This document shows positions 8,741 through 18,856 of a DNA stretch of 29,260 nt, one piece after another; positions within the stretch are counted from its first letter, which is position 1; every line of letters starts with the position of its first letter. A program made the translations under genes and the position numbers. The DNA comes from Mesostigma viride (taxonomy: Eukaryota > Streptophyta > Mesostigmatophyceae > Mesostigmatales > Mesostigmataceae): assembly GCA_009746045.1 (NCBI GenBank), contig RPFO01000293.1, forward strand, positions 1-29,260, in the 5' to 3' direction. The notes under the pieces are model-generated. The model searched no databases. It was given only the letters and a program-made list of their open reading frames with translations, and was not told the origin of the DNA.

Positions 8741-11700
8741 CTGCATGACATGAACCGACGGGGGTTCCTGGATTGAGACACGTTTTTTTCTCCATGCACA
8801 GCTGAAAAAACCTGCGCCGAGGTGCGGCACCGCGGCCTACGGTAGTGATTACTGTCTGCGACACGCCTGGGGCTGGCTGCATCTACCTGTCGGCCAATTG
8901 TGACCCGTGGGCTAGGCGAATTTGAATGCGGCTTTCCCGTTAGTTGTGGCTCCATCGCTCCAGTTTTCTAGGCTGCATGACATGAACCGACGGGGGTTCC
9001 TGGATTGAGACACGTTTTTTTCTCCATGCACAGCTGAAAAAACCTGCGCCGAGGTGCGGCACCGCGGCCTACGGTAGTGATTACTGTCTGCGACACGCCT
9101 GGGGCTGGCTGCATCTACCTGTCGGCCAATTGTGACCCGTGGGCTAGGCGAATTCGAATGCGGCTTTCCCGTTAGTTGTGGCTCCATCGCTCCAGTTTTC
9201 TAGGCTGCATGACATGAACCGACGGGGGTTCCTGGATTGAGACACGTTTTTTTCTCCATGCACAGCTGAAAAAACCTGCGCCGAGGTGCGGCACCGCGGC
9301 CTACGGTAGTGATTACTGTCTGCGACACGCCTGGGGCTGGCTGCATCTACCTGTCGGCCAATTGTGACCCGTGGGCTAGGCGAATTTGAATGCGGCTTTC
9401 CCGTTAGTTGTGGCTCCATCGCTCCAGTTTTCTAGGCTGCATGACATGAACCGACGGGGGTTCCTGGATTGAGACACGTTTTTTTCTCCATGCACAGCTG
9501 AAAAAACCTGCGCCGAGGTGCGGCACCGCGGCCTACGGTAGTGATTACTGTCTGCGACACGCCTGGGGCTGGCTGCATCTACCTGTCGGCCAATTGTGAC
9601 CCGTGGGCTAGGCGAATTTGAATGCGGCTTTCCCGTTAGTTGTGGCTCCATCGCTCCAGTTTTCTAGGCTGCATGACATGAACCGACGGGGGTTCCTGGA
9701 TTGAGACACGTTTTTTTCTCCATGCACAGCTGAAAAAACCTGCGCCGAGGTGCGGCACCGCGGCCTACGGTAGTGATTACTGTCTGCGACACGCCTGGGG
9801 CTGGCTGCATCTACCTGTCGGCCAATTGTGACCCGTGGGCTAGGCGAATTTGAATGCGGCTTTCCCGTTAGTTGTGGCTCCATCGCTCCAGTTTTCTAGG
9901 CTGCATGACATGAACCGACGGGGGTTCCTGGATTGAGACACGTTTTTTTCTCCATGCACAGCTGAAAAAACCTGCGCCGAGGTGCGGCACCGCGGCCTAC
10001 GGTAGTGATTACTGTCTGCGACACGCCTGGGGCTGGCTGCATCTACCTGTCGGCCAATTGTGACCCGTGGGCTAGGCGAATTTGAATGCGGCTTTCCCGT
10101 TAGTTGTGGCTCCATCGCTCCAGTTTTCTAGGCTGCATGACATGAACCGACGGGGGTTCCTGGATTGAGACACGTTTTTTTCTCCATGCACAGCTGAAAA
10201 AACCTGCGCCGAGGTGCGGCACCGCGGCCTACGGTAGTGATTACTGTCTGCGACACGCCTGGGGCTGGCTGCATCTACCTGTCGGCCAATTGTGACCCGT
10301 GGGCTAGGCGAATTTGAATGCGGCTTTCCCGTTAGTTGTGGCTCCATCGCTCCAGTTTTCTAGGCTGCATGACATGAACCGACGGGGGTTCCTGGATTGA
10401 GACACGTTTTTTTCTCCATGCACAGCTGAAAAAACCTGCGCCGAGGTGCGGCACCGCGGCCTACGGTAGTGATTACTGTCTGCGACACGCCTGGGGCTGG
10501 CTGCATCTACCTGTCGGCCAATTGTGACCCGTGGGCTAGGCGAATTTGAATGCGGCTTTCCCGTTAGTTGTGGCTCCATCGCTCCAGTTTTCTAGGCTGC
10601 ATGACATGAACCGACGGGGGTTCCTGGATTGAGACACGTTTTTTTCTCCATGCACAGCTGAAAAAACCTGCGCCGAGGTGCGGCACCGCGGCCTACGGTA
10701 GTGATTACTGTCTGCGACACGCCTGGGGCTGGCTGCATCTACCTGTCGGCCAATTGTGACCCGTGGGCTAGGCGAATTTGAATGCGGCTTTCCCGTTAGT
10801 TGTGGCTCCATCGCTCCAGTTTTCTAGGCTGCATGACATGAACCGACGGGGGTTCCTGGATTGAGACACGTTTTTTTCTCCATGCACAGCTGAAAAAACC
10901 TGCGCCGAGGTGCGGCACCGCGGCCTACGGTAGTGATTACTGTCTGCGACACGCCTGGGGCTGGCTGCATCTACCTGTCGGCCAATTGTGACCCGTGGGC
11001 TAGGCGAATTTGAATGCGGCTTTCCCGTTAGTTGTGGCTCCATCGCTCCAGTTTTCTAGGCTGCATGACATGAACCGACGGGGGTTCCTGGATTGAGACA
11101 CGTTTTTTTCTCCATGCACAGCTGAAAAAACCTGCGCCGAGGTGCGGCACCGCGGCCTACGGTAGTGATTACTGTCTGCGACACGCCTGGGGCTGGCTGC
11201 ATCTACCTGTCGGCCAATTGTGACCCGTGGGCTAGGCGACTTTGAATGCGGCTTTCCCGTTAGTTGTGGCTCCACCGCTCCAGTTTTCTAGGCTGCATGA
11301 CATGAACCGACGGGGGTTCCTGGATTGAGACACGTTTTTTTCTCCATGCACAGCTGAAAAAACCTGCGCCGAGGTGCGGCACCGCGGCCTACGGTAGTGA
11401 TTACTGTCTGCGACACGCCTGGGGCTGGCTGCATCTACCTGTCGGCCAATTGTGACCGTGGGCTAGGCGAATTTGAATGCGGCTTTCCCGTTAGTTGTGG
11501 CTCCATCGCTCCAGTTTCTAGGCTGCATGACATGAACCGACGGGGGTTCCTGGATTGAGACACGTTTTTTTCTCCATGCACAGCTGAAAAAAACCTGCGC
11601 CGAGGTGCGGCACCGCGGCCTACGGTAGTGATTACTGTCTGCGACACGCCTGGGGCTGGCTGCATCTACCTGTCGGCCAATTGTGACCGTGGGCTAGGCG

Positions 11701-12549
11701 ACTTTGAATGCGGCTTTCCCGTTAGTTGTGGCTCCATCGCTCCAGTTTTCTAGGCTGCATGACATGAACCGACGGGGGTTCCTGGATTGAGACACGTTTT
11801 TTTCTCCATGCACAGCTGAAAAAACCTGCGCCGAGGTGCGGCACCGCGGCCTACGGTAGTGATTACTGTCTGCGACACGCCTGGGGCTGGCTGCATCTAC
11901 CTGTCGGCCAATTGTGACCCGTGGGCTAGGCGAATTTGAATGCGGCTTTCCGTTAGTTGTGGCTCCATCGCTCCAGTTTTCTAGGCTGCATGACATGAAC
12001 CGACGGGGGTTCCTGGATTGAGACACGTTTTTTTCTCCATGCACAGCTGAAAAAACCTGCGCCGAGGTGCGGCACCGCGGCCTACGTAGTGATTACTGTC
12101 TGCGACACGCCTGGGGCTGGCTGCATCTACCTGTCGGCCAATTGTGACCCGTGGGCTAGGCGAATTTGAATGCGGCTTTCCCGTTAGTTGTGCTCCACCG
12201 CTCCAGTTTTCTAGGCTGACATGATGAACCGACGGGGGTTCCTGGATTGAGACACGTTTTTTTCTCCATGCACAGCTGAAAAAACCTGCGCCGAGGTGCG
12301 GCACCGCGGCCTACGGTAGTGATTACTGTCTGCGACACGCCTGGGGCTGGCTGCATCTACCTGTCGGCCAATTGTGACCCGTGGGCTAGGCGAATTTGAA
12401 TGCGGCTTTCCCGTTAGTTGTGGCTCCATCGCTCCAGTTTTCTAGGCTGCATGACATGAACCGACGGGGGTTCCTGGATTGAGACACGTTTTTTTCTCCA
12501 TGCACAGCTGAAAAACTGCGCCGAGGTGCGGCACCGCGGCCTACGGTAG
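8741..12549 (+). repeat. 232-bp satellite array, left part
   Basis: Sixteen complete head-to-tail units start with CTGCATGACATGAACC at 8741, 8973 and so on every 232 bp to 11293, then at 11523, 11755, 11986 and 12216. A partial unit (12447-12549) is cut by the LTR element. The first eleven units are almost identical; one visible difference is GAATTCG for GAATTTG near 9150. The last five plus the partial differ by single-base substitutions and 1-2 nt indels. Minus-strand frames of 91 aa recur once per unit, but 232 is not a multiple of 3 and they have no recognised domain, so I treat the array as non-coding. Confidence 0.97.
12545..12549. repeat. Target-site duplication GGTAG, left copy
   Basis: GGTAG directly precedes the LTR element and recurs directly after it. 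The intact satellite unit has one GGTAG at this place (CCTACGGTAGTGATT), so the 5-bp duplication is confirmed by the empty-site units. Confidence 0.93.
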
Positions 12550-13166
12550 AGTTGTGAGGGTAAGAATGCCACGAATTCCGCCATGGTTCTTGCAGGAAGT
12601 TGCCTTTATTAATAATCAGGAAACACAGACGTAAGTCACGTCACTTCCAAGACTGCACGCAGCACAGACGACAGGGTCGCAGTGCCAAGAGAACGTGCAC
12701 GCAAGAACTAGCGTCCCGGTGTGACCAAGTCACTCATATAGCTTACTAGGGACGCGTCCAAGTATTCAGCTGCACTGTCACAGCTGAACTGTCAATCAAT
12801 TGATTACACAGACTCTGGCACGCCTTTGGCGCGCAGATCTATCAATTGTCCATACGGCTAGTCCTGTGGACCTATCCGTACACTAGTCAGCATCAATTGT
12901 CTCATAGGTCCTGGCGCGCTACAGTGCGCCTACCTATCAATTGACCATCAAGTCCTGTACAAGTCCTGTCAACGTCCTGCGGACTATCAAAGTGACACTT
13001 GTACATCCTGTGTCCGTACGCGCCCACAGTGGCGCGCCGGGTACTGTCGGCACAGCCTAGGAAACGTCATAACTTTTACGTTCCTTAACCAAATGAGGCG
13101 TTCAAGGTGCCGTTGGAAAGAGCGTAACAATCTCTATCCATCTAACGTAAATCCTTTACGTTAACT
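12550..13166 (-). repeat. 3' LTR of the copia-type element
   Basis: 617 bp, read as identical to the copy at 19756-20372 over its whole length. On the sense strand it starts AGTTAACGTAAAGG and ends CCCTCACAACT. The usual TG...CA ends are absent, and the only terminal inverted match is AGTT/AACT. Confidence 0.95.
12605..12610 (-). promoter_or_regulatory. AATAAA polyadenylation signal in the 3' LTR
   Basis: The sense strand reads ATTATTAATAAAGG about 55 nt before the LTR end, a suitable place for cleavage at the R/U5 border. Confidence 0.6.
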
Positions 13167-13170
13167 CCAA

Positions 13171-13185
13171 TCCCTTCTTTTCTTT
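13171..13185 (-). promoter_or_regulatory. Polypurine tract
   Basis: The sense strand has AAAGAAAAGAAGGGA immediately upstream (4 nt) of the 3' LTR. This is the expected position and composition for the plus-strand DNA primer of an LTR retrotransposon. Confidence 0.8.
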
Positions 13186-13629
13186 AGGGATCACATCCCC
13201 TGCCAGGGACCCTTGAAGTAGCTTGAAATGTCCTTCACTCCAGCTTGAAGCTTGAACAGATGTCTTTAATGGCCATTGCCATTCCCCCAGCCCTTTCTTT
13301 TAAGGAACTGGAAAAGAAACAGATCTGCCACAGGGAAAACCATTTCATGAGAAATGGAGAAAACCTATGGAAGTGGCATTACAGAGTACCACCAGATATT
13401 AGAAGCACACAAAATTAAATACATACAGGTTAATTCTATGAGGTCTTCTCCAGGAATTAATCCCATCACCTCGGTAGAGCCTCCAGTACAATGACCTTCT
13501 GGCGGTGAGTTACATTAATCCCAGATACTAATCCCATAAAACCCAGTACATATTCAATATAAGTACAATAAATCCATGACAATTAAAATACCACTTGACA
13601 AAGTAAGGCGTATTACAATAGTTTGCCTG

Positions 13630-13968
13630 TCATTCTCTCAACAGGGGTCTATTGGCGCCCGTCTTACGGCGCCCGTCTACTTGCCAGATGGTAAACTGCC
13701 ACAGCAAACAAATGACAAAATGAAACACATAGGCAACAATTAAATCCTGCCCTGGGGAACTAGGGAAGTCTGAACAGGCAAACACCTGAACAGGCCAGCT
13801 TGTAGAAACATAATACCAGGGAATCGAACCCCGCCCTATAAACCCCAGAATAAAGGTTCCCAGACCATTGTGAGAGTATGTACAAATATACATTTCTTTT
13901 AAAATAGAATACATGGTCTGTAATGGACCTGTCAACCTTGTGTAGTCAACAGCATGAACCCCAGCCAA
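13630..13968 (-). CDS. Small ORF downstream of pol, one hydrophobic segment, doubtful
   Basis: A 112-residue open frame in the 3' region of the LTR element. I recognise no domain. Residues about 76-95 form one hydrophobic stretch that could span a membrane, flanked by a basic C-terminal end. Some copia lineages (Sirevirus type) carry an extra 3' ORF, but a frame this short can occur by chance in AT-rich sequence, and nothing else shows that it is translated. Confidence 0.2.
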   Translation of the reverse strand: MAGVHAVDYTRLTGPLQTMYSILKEMYICTYSHNGLGTFILGFIGRGSIPWYYVSTSWPVQVFACSDFPSSPGQDLIVAYVFHFVICLLWQFTIWQVDGRRKTGANRPLLRE

Positions 13969-14114
13969 AACCTGGCTGTATCCTGATTAAAATCAGAGTG
14001 AGTGTACCATGGTCCATGAGCCTTAGTACAGACTAAAATACAGGTATTATGCCAGTCACAATGCTGACACTACCACACAATCTGCTCTCCAATGCCCTAT
14101 AACCATGCACCAGC

Positions 14115-14867
14115 TTAGACAGCTTGCTGAGATGGGTCCATCAGAGACTGAAGAACCTTGTATTGCACTGCTGCCTTCTGCACTAGCTTGGTCAAAGCAT
14201 CAGCAGGATTGTCAACCCCAGGGATATGCTCAATATTGGCCAAGGAGGACAACTCCTTAAGAAGGAGATAATCCAAGTCCCTACTTCTGGCCATCTGCCT
14301 GTGCACAAACTGCACCATCCCCATGGAGTCTGTTTTTAGAAGAGTGGTAACCTGAAGTGGCCAAGGAGTGTTAGAAGTCATCTGATGAAGCAACTCCTTC
14401 AGATAAAGGCTTGTGTGAATGCCTTCACAAATAGCCCTGCATTCTGCCACATCACTGCTGACAGCCACCCGTTTGTGCAGGCGACTAAACCAGCTCACCA
14501 AACTCCCCAGGCCTTCCTGTCTGAGCACAAAGAGCCCTGCAGCCCTGCCCCTGACCTTGGAGACCTGCCTGCTGTCCATTGAGCTATCCACATACAGCTC
14601 CATGCAAATGGGTTGTGATAAATCCACTGCAGACAACAGAATGCCAGATGAAGCCCTGACCTGATCAGCCACCTTGGCAGACCCTAGCTCCACCAGCATG
14701 TCATCAGGCAACCTGGCTATGACCATAAGGTCTGGCCTGGAAATGCCTGCCACCCAAGCAACCATGCCCCTCACCATGGGACACAGTGCCTGTGTGATGG
14801 TTGGAGGAAGCTTGCTAATGAGGGTCTCTTGATAGTCATTGCCCCCCACCAGCAGCATACGCCACTC
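14115..14867 (-). CDS. pol: RNase H part of Pol (in -1 frame)
   Basis: The copia-type connection and RNase H domain removes the RNA strand during reverse transcription. From the frame change at the G run it reads EWRMLLVGG, then SRPDLMVIARL, the segment between RT and RNase H that resembles the TRPDI motif of copia. RNase H acidic residues, numbered from the internal Met at 14858, are D91 (LYVDSSMDS), E139 (SSDVAEC), D177 (LKTDSMG) and D220 (NPADALTK). The NPADALTK box is the usual copia end motif, and TAA stops it at 14115-14117. It has no credible start of its own and must be fused to the RT frame by -1 slippage, or by one additional G in the true sequence. Confidence 0.85.
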   Translation of the reverse strand, partial: EWRMLLVGGNDYQETLISKLPPTITQALCPMVRGMVAWVAGISRPDLMVIARLPDDMLVELGSAKVADQVRASSGILLSAVDLSQPICMELYVDSSMDSRQVSKVRGRAAGLFVLRQEGLGSLVSWFSRLHKRVAVSSDVAECRAICEGIHTSLYLKELLHQMTSNTPWPLQVTTLLKTDSMGMVQFVHRQMARSRDLDYLLLKELSSLANIEHIPGVDNPADALTKLVQKAAVQYKVLQSLMDPSQQAV

Positions 14868-14873
14868 CCCCCC
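14867..14873 (-). other. Run of seven G at the RT/RNase H frame change
   Basis: The sense strand reads AAGAAGGGGGGGAGTGG. Staying in frame leads to a TGA at 14771. A -1 step on the run continues as GGEWRM into RNase H without loss of conserved sequence. G-GGG-GGG fits the X-XXY-YYZ slippery pattern, but a one-base homopolymer error explains it equally well. Confidence 0.75.
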
Positions 14874-17740
14874 TTCTTCACCAGTGTGGCCTCCATGCCC
14901 ACAAACAGCAGAGGCTCATTCTCCACCTGCCATTGCTCCCTACCCAGAGGAAACTTGGACTTAATGATGGAGATCAGCTCCTTAAGCCACGACGTGGGAG
15001 CTATCAGATGTAGGTCATCCCCGTGCAGCGAAGCATACACTGGCAGGCCTTCCCATTGCCCCAGAAACAGACAGGGGTCTACAGGAGAGACCTTCAAGTT
15101 GCAATGCTCCTTCAGGAAACGGTTGAGAGTCTCCCTCCAGATTATTGGACTTGACCTCAGGCCCTCCAGGCCCTTGAGGATTTTAAGGAACTCCGTGTGG
15201 ATGTCCCTTTTCCATACAGCAGGCACCCTAACATAGAAAGGCGTCTTGCCCTCCCACTTTTCCTGTGCCACATCTGCATCACCCTCCAGAAATGCCCTCT
15301 TGAAGTCTATCACCACTGAGCCATAGTCCAAGCCCTTGTTGAGAAGGCCTAGAAAGACACACAGCAGCAGCCTCCAAGTATCATGCAGCATGCCAGGGGT
15401 ATACAACTCCTCAGCAGTGCACTCACCAGTACCCTTGAACTCATTCAGCACTGGCCTGACATGTGGTACCTTGACCCCGTCCACCTCCTTCATCTTGATG
15501 ACAAACTTGAGCTTGAGTAGACGTCGTGCAGGAGGCAGGTCATTGACAGGTTCCACGCATTTCTTGGAGATCCAGTCCTCCCCAGATTTAATCAGACCCA
15601 GTGTGACCTGGGGACACATAATGGGAGAGGACATGAGCTTCACCAGGCCTTGGTAGTTGATAGGGCTGTGTCCAGCAAGTGAGTGAGGACCAATGCCCAA
15701 ACTGCTTGGATGACTAGCAGCTGGCAGTATGAGGTCATCAACCAAGGGCTCCTGCCCCTGGCACACTTGCACACGCTTAACCGTCCTGGTTACTGCACGT
15801 GATAGGTGAGTGGTCCTGAAATTAATCAGTGGGACCTGACCAGCCCCTTCCTTAGTCAGGAGAGAGGACGTGATCACTACCCCATCCTGGCATAGGAAAT
15901 TCTGCCCCAGAAGAGCAGGTCCTTGATAGCCCTCCAAGACACAAAAAGCAGTGTCCTGTCCAAGGATAGGAATGAATACCTCACCCAGTACCTTCACGTG
16001 TACCCCGCCACTGAAGTCAGACACAAACTGATAGCTGGGTTCAGACATGCTGTACCCTGCTGCAGCCCTGGTCCCAATAATGGAGACCTGAGAATTAGTG
16101 TCTACCTCTAAGGCAGTGTCCAGCCCCAGATTGCCATGCCACCTGAGCTTGGCTACCTTGGGCTGCTTCTTGGCCCTTTGTAGAGCCCCAATCAATCCAG
16201 CCAAACTTGTCCCCCTGGGCTTGGTTAGTGCCTTGGGCTTGACAGTTGACTCCCCAGCTGTTGACCTTGCAGCCTGTTCAACAAGTACCTCTGCAACCTG
16301 GCCAGGGCTGACAGATTCCCCTGCAACAGATGTGGTCGTTGCGTCAGTGATGTCACCTGGGACCTGAAAATCCTGCAGATCCTGTGAGCCTTGTGCCTGA
16401 CTGCCCTCATTCATCAGGTTAGGCTTGACATATGACCAACTCAGCCGGTGTACATGCTTTGGTTCGTCCTCCATGCTGACCAAGCATGCGTGGCTAGCTT
16501 CATCAACCTGGGTAACCACCCCAGGACTCCAGCTACCACGTTTGCCATAAAGGCTAGGTTCCTTCCAAGCTAGGACCTTCTGACCCACTTGTGGCTCCAG
16601 CATCTTCCAACCCCGGTCCTTCTCCCTCAGCTTGGCAAAGGTGACATGTGCAGCATGTTTCCAGCCCTCCAGCACATGTGGTGGGCACAGGCCATGATAT
16701 AGACCCATTGGGCTGACAGCAACTCCATCATAGTAGAAGTTAACCCTGCTGTTCAGCTGCTGCTCCACGTTCCTCAGCCATGCACTCCTGACAAGTGCAG
16801 GTGCAGACAAGGGTACCCAGTCTTCAGAGATGATCAATTTCTTGACCTCCTGGATTGCCCTCTCGATAGCACCCTGCTGCCCATGAGCCTCCCTAGGTGT
16901 AACCAGCAACTCAGGAAGGGTAGGATCACCCTTGAGATGCTGAAACTGCATGTCCACCTGGATCCTTGTGGTAGGAAACTTGGCTCTTACATTCTGCAGG
17001 GCAGCCAGCAAGTACCTGTTCTTCATAGAAGGTAAATGCTCCAGCACCTTGTATTTCGTGTACCTGTCCACGCACACCAACAGTTGCATGCCCCTGATGT
17101 GTTGGATATCACACTGCAGATCACCAATGCTCTGAGGTAGAGCTTTGGCATGTGATTTCCTGGGCTTGTTGGAGGACAACTGGCACTTACACCGTGAGGC
17201 AGCTTGCTGACACGCCTTAAGAAGGGGTGCCCTGCCCATACGGAAGGCAAAGTTGTTTGACAGAGAAGTGGCATGCCCAAACATGTTGTGGATTCGGGCA
17301 CCCAACTCCTGGTACACAGAGGAAGCAGTCCCTGGCACAGTCAGGACTGTGCTGTCAGGTTGTCCAGCATCACCATGCTGACTTCCATCCTGTTCTGACT
17401 CAGAGCCTGAGTCACCCTGCTCATGCCCAACACCTGGACCGCCAGCAGGGACCACATGCATACCACCAGAGGCCTTCACACCCCTCTGTGGTTGTACATT
17501 GGTTTCTCTCAAAATGAGAGGTCCACCCTCGTGCCCAGCACGAGGATGCATAGGGTCAGACATACTTACAGCTGCATCAGCTGTCAAGGACGTCTTCATA
17601 GGAACCTGTACCTCTCCAGGTGACCTGGGGCCACACTGAACCTGGAGATCACCCTCTTGTTGCCCAGATATAAAATCTGCATTGGAGCACCTGGCCTCCC
17701 CCTTGGGTGAATTAAGGTGTGTAGGGGTTGCCTCAGACAG
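14868..17740 (-). CDS. pol: Pol: integrase, protease-like domain, reverse transcriptase
   Basis: The frame is the same as gag, open from just after the gag UGA. Residues here are numbered from an internal Met at 17599. Integrase: His/Cys zinc region 104-139 (H104, H109, C137, C139), then a DDE core with D164 (LQCDIQ), D216 (IQVDMQF) and E246 (QQGAIERA), and a C-terminal SH3-like segment at about 338-393. Protease-like: D500 in EVDTNSQVSIIG with ALLGQNFL at 562-569; the usual DT/SG reads DTN. Reverse transcriptase: about 681-900, with D765 in VVIDFKRAFLEG, LKGLEGLRSSPIIW at 808-821 and HGDD at 859-862. No protease lies between gag and integrase; the roughly 100 residues there are Ser/Gly/Asp-rich. 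It would copy genomic RNA and insert the DNA. Expression needs UGA readthrough and then a -1 step. Confidence 0.88.
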
Positions 17741-17743
17741 TCA
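17741..17743 (-). other. Single in-frame UGA between gag and pol
   Basis: The sense strand reads AAGGAGCAG TGA CTGTCTGAG. Gag and pol share one frame, and the 47 codons from the UGA to the first pol Met have no stop. A stop followed by C, especially UGA-CU, is a known leaky context. Gammaretroviruses express pol by suppressing one stop at this point. A sporadic point mutation is the alternative. Confidence 0.7.
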
Positions 17744-18856
17744 CTGCTCCTTGTTGTCTTCTTGCTGACTGCCCTTTGAAGGCTGGCCTGCCTGGGACTT
17801 GTTGTTGTTCTTCTTGTTGTTGTTGTTATTCTTGTTGCTGCCCTGGCCCTGGGACTTCTTGAAGCTGGGACACTCCTTCTTGATGTGCCCCCACCCCTTG
17901 CACAGGTAGCATTGTATCTTGGACTTGCCCTGGCCACTGCCCCCATTGTCAGACGCGTTGCCCTGCTTGGGCTGACCACCCACCCGCCTGAACACCGACT
18001 TGGAGTGTGACCTCCTGTCAGAATCAGGTGAATGATCTCCCTTGCGCTTGTGATGGTTGCCCCTACGCCCTCCTTGGCTTCGGTCAGCCTCAGACGTCTT
18101 GGAGCCACCCTGGGTACGCCCGCCTGCCTGGGTAGCCTTCACTGCTGGCACTCCACCCTCAAACAGCTCCTCTGCCTCGAGAGCTTGTTTAATGATGACC
18201 TTGTAGGCCTTCAGGGTAGAGTGTGGGGCACACATGACTTTTAAGGAGCCACGTGTCGCCTTATCCAGCCCAGAAACCTTGAGCCAGTTGGTTAGGGCTA
18301 TGTTATCAGCGACATTAAAGCCGTGAGCCCTGCCCTCCTCAACCATCTTACAATAGTTGAGAAAGTTCTGGATCAGGTCCCCCTTGACCTCCCACCCTTG
18401 GTACTTGTCCTGCCAATGGATGCCGACCTTCTTTCGTTGGTCCTCCAGCAGCTCCTTCAGCTCAGCCACGTACAGTGCCCAGGCCTTATTGGCCTTTTTG
18501 CACTCCCTGGTTAGGTCCTTAATCTGGTCAGTACACTTGCCAAAAGTGCTACTGCCTATCCAGATTTGATAGTAATTTGTACCACCGTACAAGCTAGGGA
18601 ACCCTTCCAATCCCTCCACAAACTCTTCAGCCTGCTTAGGCTTGGAGTCTGAGGTTACAGGCTGCAACTGATTGACAATTAAAAGACCCTGTGTGGTAAG
18701 ATCAAAGCCATGAATAGCTTGTGCATTATTATTATTGTGAGGAAGGTTGGTAATCTCTCCGGTAAGCCCCACGTCATCTACGTGAGCGGTTCCACTACCA
18801 GCACCCCCATTATTATTCCCACTGGCTGGACCCTTGCTACGGCGTCCCTCAGCCAT
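17741..18856 (-). CDS. gag: Gag with one CCHC zinc knuckle
   Basis: A structural protein of 371 residues that would form the virus-like particle and bind element RNA. The N-terminal 50 residues are low in complexity (Asn/Gly). A helical copia-type gag region spans about 75-235, with conserved-looking W and L positions. A basic, Ser/Arg/Lys-rich linker runs from 240 to 310. The zinc knuckle is CYLCKGWGHIKKEC (C316, C319, H324, C329), the standard C-X2-C-X4-H-X4-C. The tail is Asn/Lys/Gln-rich. The start ATG at 18856 is the first in frame, and the frame ends at the UGA continuous with pol. The preceding 168 nt to the extra ORF contain two acceptor-like TGCAG sites. Confidence 0.9.
   Translation of the reverse strand: MAEGRRSKGPASGNNNGGAGSGTAHVDDVGLTGEITNLPHNNNNAQAIHGFDLTTQGLLIVNQLQPVTSDSKPKQAEEFVEGLEGFPSLYGGTNYYQIWIGSSTFGKCTDQIKDLTRECKKANKAWALYVAELKELLEDQRKKVGIHWQDKYQGWEVKGDLIQNFLNYCKMVEEGRAHGFNVADNIALTNWLKVSGLDKATRGSLKVMCAPHSTLKAYKVIIKQALEAEELFEGGVPAVKATQAGGRTQGGSKTSEADRSQGGRRGNHHKRKGDHSPDSDRRSHSKSVFRRVGGQPKQGNASDNGGSGQGKSKIQCYLCKGWGHIKKECPSFKKSQGQGSNKNNNNNKKNNNKSQAGQPSKGSQQEDNKEQ

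Larger units (their letters stand above)
13167..14114 (-). other. 3' internal region between RNase H and the 3' LTR
   Basis: About 950 nt after the RNase H stop, AT-richer than pol. Apart from one short open frame (13630-13968) and the polypurine tract, I see no feature. It is long for a copia-type 3' region. Confidence 0.6.

Noticed and set aside
8741-12549. 5S rRNA, tRNA or other RNA-gene tandem unit
   Set aside because: No 5S sequence and no proper tRNA A/B boxes; the nearest B-box-like string lacks a required base.
5977-17743. Reassigned UGA code
   Set aside because: Only two in-frame TGA codons, while TGA also ends the recombinase frame and the pol frame. Readthrough and mutation are simpler explanations.
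17596-18108. 170-aa minus-strand open frame overlapping the gag end
   Set aside because: It is an Arg/Ser/Thr-rich shadow of the gag basic linker and zinc knuckle in another frame.
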